From an uncultured Lachnospiraceae bacterium (GTDB lineage Bacteria; Bacillota; Clostridia; Lachnospirales; Lachnospiraceae), in NCBI GenBank assembly GCA_902789555.1, contig CADAOF010000004.1, positions 1 through 64,000 on the forward strand: a stretch of DNA of 64,000 nt, given 5' to 3'. Positions 26,134-32,867 of the stretch are shown here, in pieces; positions within the stretch are counted from its first letter, which is position 1, and every line of letters starts with the position of its first letter. Both the position numbers and the translations under genes were made by a program. Under the pieces are notes generated by a model. The model worked only from the letters and a program-made list of their open reading frames with translations, searched no databases and was not told the origin of the DNA.

Positions 26134-26346
26134 TCATACCATGATCTTGCGTGCCATCTCTTCATTGATGGCGATTCGTGATTCCTTGACTTTCACGATC
26201 AGATTGCCGGCGACCCGGTTAAGGACCGTGACCCCGCTTCCGGGAACGAAGCCGAGGTTTTCCAGATGTTTTTTGACCTCCGGTGTCCCACTGACCTTTC
26301 TGATGATCACTTCCTGATTCATGTCTGCAAATCCGAGCGGAAGCAA
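26134..26346 (-). CDS. feoA: FeoA-family SH3-like protein (first copy)
   Basis: A 70-residue FeoA: MLPLGFADMNQEVIIRKV, then HLENLGFVPGSGVTVLNRV and NLIVKVKESRIAINEEMARKIMV. The likely start is TTG 26346, because GAAGGAGGG lies 5 bases upstream and the LPLGFA beginning is typical of FeoA proteins; ATG 26322 would remove the first strand. Tandem feoA genes before feoB are common in Clostridia. The operon is transcribed from 26449 downward under two DtxR-type operators. Confidence 0.88.
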   Translation of the reverse strand: MLPLGFADMNQEVIIRKVSGTPEVKKHLENLGFVPGSGVTVLNRVAGNLIVKVKESRIAINEEMARKIMV

Positions 26347-26398
26347 TGCAACCCTCCTTCTCCCTGCCCGTTCGGGGCAGAGGAACATTGATGGCTGA

Positions 26399-26416
26399 GG
26401 TTAGCCTGCACTAACC
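26399..26416. promoter_or_regulatory. DtxR/IdeR-type operator downstream of the feo start
   Basis: GGTTAG-CCTGCA-CTAACC is a perfect palindrome with the same half-sites as the one before feoB. It lies just downstream of the feo -10 box, where a bound metalloregulator would block transcription when iron is plentiful. Confidence 0.85.
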
Positions 26417-26425
26417 TTCCTGTAC

Positions 26426-26454
26426 AGTATAGTAAGCCACCGCTAACTTGTCAA
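26426..26454 (-). promoter_or_regulatory. feo promoter
   Basis: On the reverse strand TTGACA (26449-26454), a 17-bp spacer and TATACT (26426-26431) form a near-consensus promoter. The spacer is filled by a third, degenerate operator. Confidence 0.9.
26431..26448. promoter_or_regulatory. Degenerate operator inside the feo promoter spacer
   Basis: AGTAAG-CCACCG-CTAACT matches GGTTAG-N6-CTAACC at one full half-site and part of the other. It covers the spacer between -35 and -10 of the feo promoter. Confidence 0.6.
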
Positions 26455-26490
26455 GAACTATTTTATGAAAACGGCGTTTTTTCGGAAGGC

Positions 26491-26519
26491 TTGATATCCG
26501 GCGGCAGATGGTGTACACT
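26491..26519 (+). promoter_or_regulatory. Promoter of the DtxR-family regulator
   Basis: TTGATA (26491-26496) and TACACT (26514-26519) are 17 bp apart, divergent from the feo promoter and 35 bases before the regulator's start codon. Confidence 0.7.
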
Positions 26520-26553
26520 GTCATTATCCGTACAAAAAGGAGGCAGAAGCCCC

Positions 26554-26940
26554 ATGGCAGTGCAGGAATCCGGTGAAATGTACCTGGAAACGATCCTTAT
26601 TCTCACGCAGAGATCGCAGGCGGTCCGCGCGATCGACGTCGGCGAATATATGGGCTTTTCCAAGCCTTCGGTCAGCCGCGCCCTCGGCCTGCTGAAAAAG
26701 AACGGCCTGGCGGTCACGGACGAAGCAGGGCACATCAGCCTGACGGAAGCGGGAGAGAAGAAAGCAAAGAGCATTTACGAGCGGCATACGGTGCTGACGA
26801 AGCTGTTCGTCGGCCTCGGCGTCGATGAAGAGACGGCTGCAGAGGATGCCTGCCGCATTGAGCATTACATGAGCGATAAGACCTTTGACGCGATCAAGGC
26901 GCACATGGCGAAGTACGCGTCGAAACTTCCGAAAGAATAA
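26554..26940 (+). CDS. DtxR/MntR-family metal-dependent repressor
   Basis: A 128-residue regulator without the C-terminal SH3 domain, as in MntR-type and short clostridial members. The winged helix is residues about 5-65 (SGEMYLETILIL, GEYMGFSKPSVSRALGLLKKNGLAV), followed by the metal-binding dimerisation domain with YERHTVLTKLFVGLGVDEETAAEDACRIEHYMS, which carries His and Glu ligands. ATG 26554 follows AAGGAGG at 26538-26544. It is divergent from feo, and the GGTTAG-N6-CTAACC palindromes are the natural binding sites, so it very likely represses iron uptake. Iron rather than manganese is inferred from context. Confidence 0.93.
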   Translation: MAVQESGEMYLETILILTQRSQAVRAIDVGEYMGFSKPSVSRALGLLKKNGLAVTDEAGHISLTEAGEKKAKSIYERHTVLTKLFVGLGVDEETAAEDACRIEHYMSDKTFDAIKAHMAKYASKLPKE

Positions 26941-26970
26941 GTCGGGCCGGACCGGGGGTCCGGAAGCATG

Positions 26971-27009
26971 AAAAAGCCTGCGCGGCCGGAAGGCCTGGCA
27001 GGCTTTTTT
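26971..27009. terminator. Bidirectional terminator
   Basis: AAAAAGCCTGC / GCAGGCTTTTTT flanks a GC-rich loop and separates the regulator from the convergent transporter gene. Confidence 0.9.
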
Positions 27010-27033
27010 CGTGTCCTGAAGAAAACCGCCGCT

Positions 27034-27900
27034 TTACTGCCGCTGCGCAGGCATGAGTTCGCTGACGGCAGCCGCGGCGATGACGAGGGCGGCGCCGATC
27101 CAGCCCCAGAGCGTGAGCGGTTCGTGCAGGAAAAAGAAGGAACAGAGCACGGAGACGACCGGTTCCAGGTAGCCGAGGATCGCGACGGTCTGGACCGGGA
27201 GCACGGCCATGCCGCGAAAATACAGGCAGTAGGCGACGCCGGTCTGAAGGAGCCCCAGCATCAGGACGATGAGAAGGGCGCGCCCTCCCGGGACCGGCAG
27301 CCCGCCGTTCTTAAGCAAAACGTAGGGGAGGACCGTGACGGCGGATATGCCAAGCTGCATCAGCGCCCGGTCCATGGCCGGAAGCTCTTTCATCCGCCGG
27401 TTGCAGAAGACGATCGCGGCAAAGCAGACCGCGCCGGCAAGGCCGTAGATGATGCCCGCGGGATCGCCGATGCCGCCGCCGAAGAGATTGGAGACCAGGA
27501 TGATCCCAAGGAGTGCCGCAGCGATGCAGGGGAGCTTCCGCGGGTCGAGTTTCTCCTTCAGCACGAGCGGCGTGAAGGCGATGACGAGGATCGGCGCCAT
27601 GTAATTGCAGAGGCTTGCGACGGCGACGGTCGTCTTGACGTAGGCAGCGAAAAGGAAGATCCAGTTGAGGCCCAGCAGGATCCCGGAAACGATCAGGAGA
27701 AGCAGGTTCCGGCGGATGGCCGCGCCGTCGGGCTTTTCGCCCCGTACGCTGCGCCAGATCAGAATGAAGAGCGCGCCGAGGACGCCCCGGTACAGAGCGA
27801 TGGCTTCGCTCGGCAGCCCCGAAAAGCGCAGAAACATCCCGACGGTCCCGTAGAGGACCACCGCGATGATGAATCCGATGCGTTCACGGCGAAGCGGCAT
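27034..27900 (-). CDS. EamA/DMT-superfamily transporter
   Basis: A 288-residue membrane protein with about ten helices arranged as two EamA repeats. Typical pieces are GFIIAVVLYGTVGMFLRFSGLPSEAIALYRG at the start and the second repeat GLAGAVCFAAIVFCNRRMKEL onward to VSVLCSFFFLHEPLTLWGWIGAALVI. These proteins export amino acids, metabolites or drugs; the substrate is unknown. I chose ATG 27900 with AAAGGAAGG upstream; the longer reading from 27984 adds a hydrophilic stretch without a ribosome binding site. Confidence 0.88.
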   Translation of the reverse strand: MPLRRERIGFIIAVVLYGTVGMFLRFSGLPSEAIALYRGVLGALFILIWRSVRGEKPDGAAIRRNLLLLIVSGILLGLNWIFLFAAYVKTTVAVASLCNYMAPILVIAFTPLVLKEKLDPRKLPCIAAALLGIILVSNLFGGGIGDPAGIIYGLAGAVCFAAIVFCNRRMKELPAMDRALMQLGISAVTVLPYVLLKNGGLPVPGGRALLIVLMLGLLQTGVAYCLYFRGMAVLPVQTVAILGYLEPVVSVLCSFFFLHEPLTLWGWIGAALVIAAAAVSELMPAQRQ

Positions 27901-28014
27901 GGGTACCTTCCTTTCCGGCCGATGATCAATATGTTCGTTCCTATCATAAGGGATATGCAGGGGAAAGTCTAATTCTTTTTGCATCTGTTTTTCCGCGGAA
28001 GAAAGGCAAACGGC

Positions 28015-28043
28015 TTGCCTTTCCGCTCATTTGCGTTTATAGT
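28015..28043 (+). promoter_or_regulatory. Promoter of pgsA
   Basis: TTGCCT (28015-28020), a 17-bp spacer and TATAGT (28038-28043) give a short leader of about 25 bases. Confidence 0.65.
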
Positions 28044-28074
28044 ATAGACAGCTTGTATTTTGAGGCATCATGAT

Positions 28075-28686
28075 ATGAACAATACTACCGAACCGCAGGC
28101 TGTGAAGAAGGAAACAGGGGACATCCCCGTGGACCGCATCTGGACCGTTCCCAACGTGATGAGCTTTTTCCGCCTGCTTCTCATCCCCGTCATCATGTGG
28201 GTCTATCTCGCGAAAAAAGATTACGTTCTGGTGGCGGTGCTCCTTGTCGTGTCCGGGATCACGGACGTTGCCGACGGCTTCATTGCCAGGCATTTCAACC
28301 AGATCTCAAACCTGGGCAAGATGCTGGACCCGGTCGCGGACAAGTTCACCGAAGGGATCCTGATGATTTTGCTCGCGCTCCGCTATCCGCTGTTCTGGGC
28401 GGACGTCGTGATCTTCGCGGTCGGCGCGTTCCTGATGTCCTTCTGGGGCATCCGGGCGATCAACCGTTCGCACCTTGTCAATGCCGCACACTGGTACGGC
28501 AAGATCACGACGGTGTTTCTGTACGCTTCCATTTTTACCCTTCTTCTGTGGGAGAAGATCCCGAAGGCGGCGGCCAACGCCATCATCGTGATCTGCGGGC
28601 TGATGGTCATCGGCAACGTCACGATGTACGGCCTGTTCTACATGAGGCTGCGCCGTGAGCGGCTGAAACAGGGACTGAAGAAGTAG
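28075..28686 (+). CDS. pgsA: CDP-diacylglycerol-glycerol-3-phosphate 3-phosphatidyltransferase
   Basis: A 203-residue integral membrane enzyme. The CDP-alcohol phosphotransferase signature D-x2-D-G-x2-A-R-x8-G-x3-D-x3-D reads as DVADGFIARHF...NLGKMLDPVADK. Around six helices follow. It makes phosphatidylglycerol phosphate at the inner leaflet. PgsA is preferred over related enzymes because of TVPNVMSFFRLLLIPVIMW. ATG 28075 is chosen; the ribosome binding site (TGAGG) is weak. The next operon starts 67 bases later with its own AGGAGG. Confidence 0.88.
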   Translation: MNNTTEPQAVKKETGDIPVDRIWTVPNVMSFFRLLLIPVIMWVYLAKKDYVLVAVLLVVSGITDVADGFIARHFNQISNLGKMLDPVADKFTEGILMILLALRYPLFWADVVIFAVGAFLMSFWGIRAINRSHLVNAAHWYGKITTVFLYASIFTLLLWEKIPKAAANAIIVICGLMVIGNVTMYGLFYMRLRRERLKQGLKK

Positions 28687-28753
28687 GCACGTACCTGCAT
28701 CCGAAGCGAAAGCAGCAGGGCGGCAGGGCAGATGAGACCGCAGGAGGTGCGGG

Positions 28754-29281
28754 ATGGATTTTATCAGCATAGTCATTTTCCTTCTCGGCGCGGCTGTTCT
28801 GGCGGCGCTCATCCGGTGCAGTATGAAATTCAGAACGATCCTCGACGCCTTCGGACGGATCGAAGTCAGAAAGAGCATCTACGAGGAAAAACTGGATAAG
28901 AAGGGCAACGTCGATACCACGGCCGCTGTGAAGGTCATTTATGACCGGAGGCGCCTCGAAGAGAACCGCGATGCCTTCAACAGGCTTTACCCGTACTATG
29001 CCGTCGCTTCGCAGCTGATCGGCCTTTTCCCGCTGCTCGGGATCCTGGGGACGGTGCTCGGCCTCATCTCCAGCGACCTTGCGGATATCGACAGCCTGGT
29101 GGCCGGCCTGACCGAAGCCCTGCGCACGACGCTCTGGGGCCTCGTCTGCGCCATCGTCCTGAAGGCGGTGGATGCCGTCGTCCCCGGAAAACTGGTGAAC
29201 GACATTGAAGCGAAATTCGAGACCGTCGACGGCGCGATCGAGCGGCTGAACCTTGAGAACATCATGAAAGAGGCGAGGTAA
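28754..29281 (+). CDS. MotA/TolQ/ExbB-family proton channel-like protein
   Basis: A 175-residue protein with three predicted helices: residues 1-22 (FISIVIFLLGAAVLAALI), about 83-108 (QLIGLFPLLGILGTVLGLI) and about 123-143 (ALRTTLWGLVCAIVLKAVDAVV). The last two match the conserved MotA_ExbB channel region, including the proline-glycine-rich PLLGILGTVxGLI and the helix with Thr residues. ATG 28754 follows GGAGGT. It is followed 12 bases later by an ExbD-like gene with a channel Asp. In Gram-negatives such pairs energise the outer membrane; the partner here is unknown. Confidence 0.85.
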   Translation: MDFISIVIFLLGAAVLAALIRCSMKFRTILDAFGRIEVRKSIYEEKLDKKGNVDTTAAVKVIYDRRRLEENRDAFNRLYPYYAVASQLIGLFPLLGILGTVLGLISSDLADIDSLVAGLTEALRTTLWGLVCAIVLKAVDAVVPGKLVNDIEAKFETVDGAIERLNLENIMKEAR

Positions 29282-29293
29282 GGAGGGACAGGC

Positions 29294-29899
29294 ATGAAGC
29301 GAAAGAACCGCTCCTCCGCGCCCATCGAACTGACGCCGCTTTTGGACGTCATCTTCATCATCCTCTTCATCGTGATCATCAGCAACGCGCTGAACACGAA
29401 AAAGGTGACCGCGGAGGCCGAATCGGAAGCCGCTGAAGCCCACCGTGAGGTGAAGCTGCTGGAGAGCGAAGCGGCGGCCAAAGATCAGGAGATTGCCTCG
29501 CTTGCGGCGCAGATCTTCGACCAGGAAGCCATGACGGCGCAGTATGAGCAGCGGATCGACGAGCTGGAAGGCAGCGTCATCGGCCGCCGCGTGAAGATCG
29601 TTTCGATCAGCTGCATCTACGATGAAGCGGATACGACGCGCCGGAGGCTCACGGCTGCTGCGCCGGATGCCGAATCCTTCACGGTCGATTTCACCAGCGA
29701 TACGGCTGAAATGAGTTTTGGCAGACTGAATAACTGGCTGGAACAGTACATTGAGAACAACACCCGCGCCGGAGCGGATAAATCGGAACGGGTGATCATC
29801 GTGCTGTCCGTGGGCAGCGAACGGATCCTGAAACGGGACCGGGAAGCCCTGGACCGCATCATTGCCGGATTGGAGGCCAAGTATGATGATGTTTATTAA
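29294..29899 (+). CDS. ExbD/TolR-like protein with coiled coil
   Basis: A 201-residue protein. A short basic cytoplasmic N-terminus (KRKNRSSAPIE) leads to one helix with ELTPLLDVIFIILFIVIISNAL; Asp18 sits where ExbD and TolR carry their proton-binding Asp. A long coiled coil follows (about 35-85, EAAEAHREVKLLESEAAAKDQEIASLAAQ and on). The C-terminal domain (100-201) ends with VIIVLSVGSERILKRDREALDRIIAGLE. The coiled coil is longer than in ExbD. It overlaps the next gene by 17 bases. Confidence 0.82.
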   Translation: MKRKNRSSAPIELTPLLDVIFIILFIVIISNALNTKKVTAEAESEAAEAHREVKLLESEAAAKDQEIASLAAQIFDQEAMTAQYEQRIDELEGSVIGRRVKIVSISCIYDEADTTRRRLTAAAPDAESFTVDFTSDTAEMSFGRLNNWLEQYIENNTRAGADKSERVIIVLSVGSERILKRDREALDRIIAGLEAKYDDVY

Positions 29900-30455
29900 C
29901 CCCATGCTGATCCTGACTGCGGAAAGCGTGATCGAGAAGTCTTTTGAGCACCGCAACCCTACCCTCTTTGCGATCGGCGCCGGCATGCTCGGCGTCGGCA
30001 CCGTCGGCTGGGCCGGCACCAAAGCCTTCGTGAAGAAGGAATCCAAAGCCCGTAAGCCCATGAACCGGACCTTCAAGACCACGGGCGGTGCGTCCATCCT
30101 GGTGATCCTGGCGAGCCTGCTCGCCGGCCTCGGCTTCGGCGGAGGCGGCGTCGGCCCCGGAGAAGGCAATGATACGACTGCGGCCCCGCCTGCCGAGAGC
30201 ACGGCGGAAAGCACCGTCGAGAGTACGCAGGAGACCTATGCCGAGGACATCGTCCTGCGCGTTGCAAAGACGGAGACCTACGTGAACGGTACGCTCTGCA
30301 AGGATGACGCAGCGGTGCATGCCCTGCTTCTGACCGAATACAAGGACGGCAAATCGGTCCTGCTGATCGACGACTACGCGGACAATGAGACCTATGAGAA
30401 GGTGAAGGACGTCCTGAAGGAACTCGCCATTTCGTACACGGAGAAGAGACAGTAA
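29883..30455 (+). CDS. Third protein of the ExbB/ExbD-like operon
   Basis: A 190-residue protein I cannot name. It has two hydrophobic segments (residues about 25-45, LFAIGAGMLGVGTVGWAGTKAF, and 66-85, TGGASILVILASLLAGLGFG). A Ser/Thr/Glu-rich linker then leads to an extracytoplasmic domain (about 118-190) with DIVLRVAKTETYVNGTLCKDDAAVHALL and SVLLIDDYADNETYEKVKDVLKEL. That last part looks like an ExbD/TolR-type periplasmic domain, which is inference. The start ATG 29883 has GGAGG 6 bases upstream. It overlaps the ExbD-like gene, so all three are co-translated. Confidence 0.72.
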   Translation: MMMFINPMLILTAESVIEKSFEHRNPTLFAIGAGMLGVGTVGWAGTKAFVKKESKARKPMNRTFKTTGGASILVILASLLAGLGFGGGGVGPGEGNDTTAAPPAESTAESTVESTQETYAEDIVLRVAKTETYVNGTLCKDDAAVHALLLTEYKDGKSVLLIDDYADNETYEKVKDVLKELAISYTEKRQ

Positions 30456-30472
30456 AAATACCCAAGGATATC

Positions 30473-30523
30473 AAAGGGACGGCGCTGCCGGCAGTGATTC
30501 GCCTGCGGCAGTGCCGTCCCTTT
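30473..30523 (+). terminator. Terminator after the ExbB/ExbD-like operon
   Basis: A long, nearly perfect stem (AAAGGGACGGC... / ...GCCGTCCCTTT) about 22 bases per arm. The T run is only three bases, so it may also be a stability hairpin. Confidence 0.7.
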
Positions 30524-30590
30524 ATCGCTTTCAGACCGGGCCGACATTTTTGACGGTTCATTCGTTATATGAGTAAAAGGAGGTTTTGCC

Positions 30591-31091
30591 ATGTCGGAAA
30601 CTGCATCGCGTACGGATGCGGATTTCGAGGCGTTCTACGAGAGACACTGGAAATATGTCTACCGTCTGTGCTTCAGCTATCTGCAGAACGAAGCGGATGC
30701 GGAAGACGTGACAGAGGACATCTTTGTAAAGGTGCTGACGGGAGACTGCGTTTTTCGGGATCTGACACACGAGCGGAAATGGCTGTGCATCTGCGCCATC
30801 AATCTCTGCAAAGACAGGCTGAAGCGTTTTGACCGTTCCCGGGTCGATTCTCTTGATGATGACGCTATGCCCGAGATCGCCGCACCGGAGAAAAAGGACT
30901 ATCCCGAAGTGCGGGATGCCGTCATGTGCCTGCCTGCGGAGCTCAAGGATGTCATTCTGCTGTATTATTACGCGGGCTATCGGACGGGCGAGATCGCAAA
31001 GCTGCTGGACCGCCCGCCGTCCACAGTCCGGAATCAGTTAAGGGACGCACGAAACCATTTGAGATCTATGTTGGGAGGATATTCGCAGTGA
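30591..31091 (+). CDS. ECF-type RNA polymerase sigma factor
   Basis: A 166-residue sigma-70 family protein with region 2 (FEAFYERHWKYVYRLCFSYLQNEADAEDVTEDIFVKVL) and region 4 (LPAELKDVILLYYYAGYRTGEIAKLLDRPPSTVRNQLRDARNHLR) and no region 3, which defines ECF factors. ATG 30591 follows AAAAGGAGG. A putative membrane anti-sigma protein overlaps its stop codon. The signal is unknown; the pair stands directly after the ExbB/ExbD-like operon. Confidence 0.92.
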   Translation: MSETASRTDADFEAFYERHWKYVYRLCFSYLQNEADAEDVTEDIFVKVLTGDCVFRDLTHERKWLCICAINLCKDRLKRFDRSRVDSLDDDAMPEIAAPEKKDYPEVRDAVMCLPAELKDVILLYYYAGYRTGEIAKLLDRPPSTVRNQLRDARNHLRSMLGGYSQ

Positions 31092-32116
31092 GCGGATCAT
31101 TGAAAAACGAAATTGCACGTGCGCTTGACAGCACCCAGCCGAAGCCGGGTGCCAAAGAGCGGATGCTGGCCAATATCAGACAGAAAGCTGCGGAAACGGC
31201 GCCGGAGGTGAAAAACGCCAAGACCGTGGCAGACGAACGGCTGCCTGCCGCAAAACACAATGTGCGGCGATGGGGCCTGCCGGCCGCTGTCTGTCTGGTG
31301 ATCGGAATAATAGGGCTGCTCACGATCCCGCGTTTAATAGGACGCCGCGGAGAGCCGGTTGAGAATGCTTCTTCCGCAGCAGATGCCGAGCCGGCCGTTC
31401 ACGGGCTGAAGCTGAGTTTCTCCCTGAAGGAAGCCATCGAGATGCATCCTTATATCGCAAAAGTAAGGGTCGTCTCCGACCCGGTTCCGACTGTTGCGCA
31501 GCAGTATCTGCAGGAAGCGGTTCTGGAGAAGAACTTTCAGAACATGGAAGAAAGCCGTTTCACGCTTCTCGTGCGGGATAAAAGCCTGAAGAACGGCTGC
31601 AGTTATGTCCTCTTCATGGAAAAACAGGAAGACGTCTTCACCGGCGTCACCTCCTATGCCTACGGACAGAAAATCTACACGGAAGGGGATAAACTGTTCA
31701 CCGATACCATAACCGACATTGCCGGTCTGACGGAAGATGAGTTTATTGCCCGCCTGAAGGAAATGACCAAAACGGTATCCTATACCGGAAATGAGTTCCT
31801 GCGCGGCGCTTATATCCATGCGACGGATCTTCCGACGATCGTTGCGGAGACTGCCTGCATAGCCGTTGTAAAGGTCCGCAGTGTTCAGCAGACCGGGGAC
31901 GACCGTGTGATGGCAGTATGCACTGCCGATGAAGTGTTGAAGGGATCGCTTACCGGTTCTTTCCAGGCGATCGTTCCCCTGGATTCCGTGAAACAGGGGG
32001 ACAGCGTTCTCCTGCTGCTGAAACGGGTCGACGGGATCTACGTCATTTCTTCCCGGAACAGCCTGTTCCGGGTCGATTCCGAGGAAGCTGCGCAGATCAG
32101 GGAACTGCTGAAATAG
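31088..32116 (+). CDS. Putative anti-sigma factor, single-pass membrane protein
   Basis: A 342-residue protein starting at GTG 31088, coupled to the sigma factor by a 4-base overlap and preceded by GGGAGG. A cytoplasmic part of about 60 residues (SLKNEIARALDSTQPKPGAKERMLANIRQKA) is followed by one helix (GLPAAVCLVIGIIGLLTIPRLI) and a large extracytoplasmic domain of about 250 residues. That domain has two similar halves (KLSFSLKEAIEMHPYIAKVRVVS and DLPTIVAETACIAVVKVRSVQ), possibly repeats. No zinc anti-sigma HxxxCxxC motif is present. The role is inferred from position and topology. Confidence 0.7.
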   Translation: MSGSLKNEIARALDSTQPKPGAKERMLANIRQKAAETAPEVKNAKTVADERLPAAKHNVRRWGLPAAVCLVIGIIGLLTIPRLIGRRGEPVENASSAADAEPAVHGLKLSFSLKEAIEMHPYIAKVRVVSDPVPTVAQQYLQEAVLEKNFQNMEESRFTLLVRDKSLKNGCSYVLFMEKQEDVFTGVTSYAYGQKIYTEGDKLFTDTITDIAGLTEDEFIARLKEMTKTVSYTGNEFLRGAYIHATDLPTIVAETACIAVVKVRSVQQTGDDRVMAVCTADEVLKGSLTGSFQAIVPLDSVKQGDSVLLLLKRVDGIYVISSRNSLFRVDSEEAAQIRELLK

Positions 32117-32143
32117 AGCGGCTTTTCGAACCCGTGTTTTTTC

Positions 32144-32180
32144 AGGCGCCGCGGCTTAAGGCCGAGGCGCCTTGCTTTTT
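32144..32180 (+). terminator. Terminator of the sigma/anti-sigma operon
   Basis: The GC-rich stem AGGCGCC / GGCGCCT with inner GCGGC/GCCG pairing is followed by TGCTTTTT. Its T run overlaps the next promoter. Confidence 0.75.
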
Positions 32181-32200
32181 CCGGCGGGTGCGGGTATAAT
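32172..32200 (+). promoter_or_regulatory. Promoter of the thioesterase gene
   Basis: TTGCTT (32172-32177), a 17-bp spacer and a perfect TATAAT (32195-32200). Confidence 0.75.
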
Positions 32201-32266
32201 GAACAAGGTTTTCTCATCGGAGAAAACACCAAAGGAATCACAAAAACTGTAAGGGGATGCGGCCTT

Positions 32267-32689
32267 ATGACGACAAGAGAATATCTGGACAGCATCATCG
32301 AAGAGATCAATCATACGGACCCCTACAACGAGGCCAACAATATCCGTGCCGTCAGCCTTGAGAAAGGCCACTCCGTGATGGAGGTGGAACTTAAGCCGGA
32401 GCATAAGAATATCTGGGGCCTGCCGCACGGCGGGATCGTCTTTGCCGCAGCCGACGTGGCTGCGGGCATTGCGGCGGATTCCGTGCGGCCGCACATGCAC
32501 ATCGTGACCGAAGGCAGCAGCATCCATTTCCTCCATGCAAATCCAGAAGCGAAGAAGCTGCGTGCCGAAGGCCGGGTGATCAAGGCCGGACGCTTCATCA
32601 ACATCGTGCAGGCGGATGTCTGGGACGATCTCGGCAACCATCTGCTGACGGGGCAGTTCGACATGTTCAATACGAAAGGCGCAGAATAA
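32267..32689 (+). CDS. PaaI-family hotdog thioesterase
   Basis: A 140-residue hotdog-fold protein. The conserved block WGLPHGGIVFAAADVAAGIAAD corresponds to the family's central helix with the HGG motif, followed by IVTEGSSIHFLHANPEAKKLRAEGRVIKAGRFINIVQADVWDD. Such enzymes hydrolyse acyl- or aryl-CoA thioesters in the cytoplasm. The natural thioester is unknown. It is transcribed alone between its own promoter and terminator. Confidence 0.88.
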   Translation: MTTREYLDSIIEEINHTDPYNEANNIRAVSLEKGHSVMEVELKPEHKNIWGLPHGGIVFAAADVAAGIAADSVRPHMHIVTEGSSIHFLHANPEAKKLRAEGRVIKAGRFINIVQADVWDDLGNHLLTGQFDMFNTKGAE

Positions 32690-32718
32690 GGCGGTGCGTG
32701 ACCCGTGCCGCAGAGAGG

Positions 32719-32755
32719 AAAGAGGCTTCCGGCCGCTGACCGGAGCCTCTTTTTG
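32719..32755 (+). terminator. Terminator of the thioesterase gene
   Basis: The stem AAAGAGGCTTCCGG / CCGGAGCCTCTTT with one bulge is followed by five T residues. Confidence 0.9.
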
Positions 32756-32867
32756 CGTGCCGCGGATGCAGAGCGCCGGACCGCAGCGGGATGCGGCCGG
32801 GAAGCCCGCGCAAAGCGGGAGACTTTTCGCGGCGGATATGATATGATGATAACGGAGGACGGGCCTT

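Noticed and set aside
28754..30455. A Zorya-type anti-phage system
   Set aside because: The first two proteins share the ExbB/MotA and ExbD ideas with ZorAB, but ZorC, ZorD or ZorE genes and the OmpA-like domain are missing.
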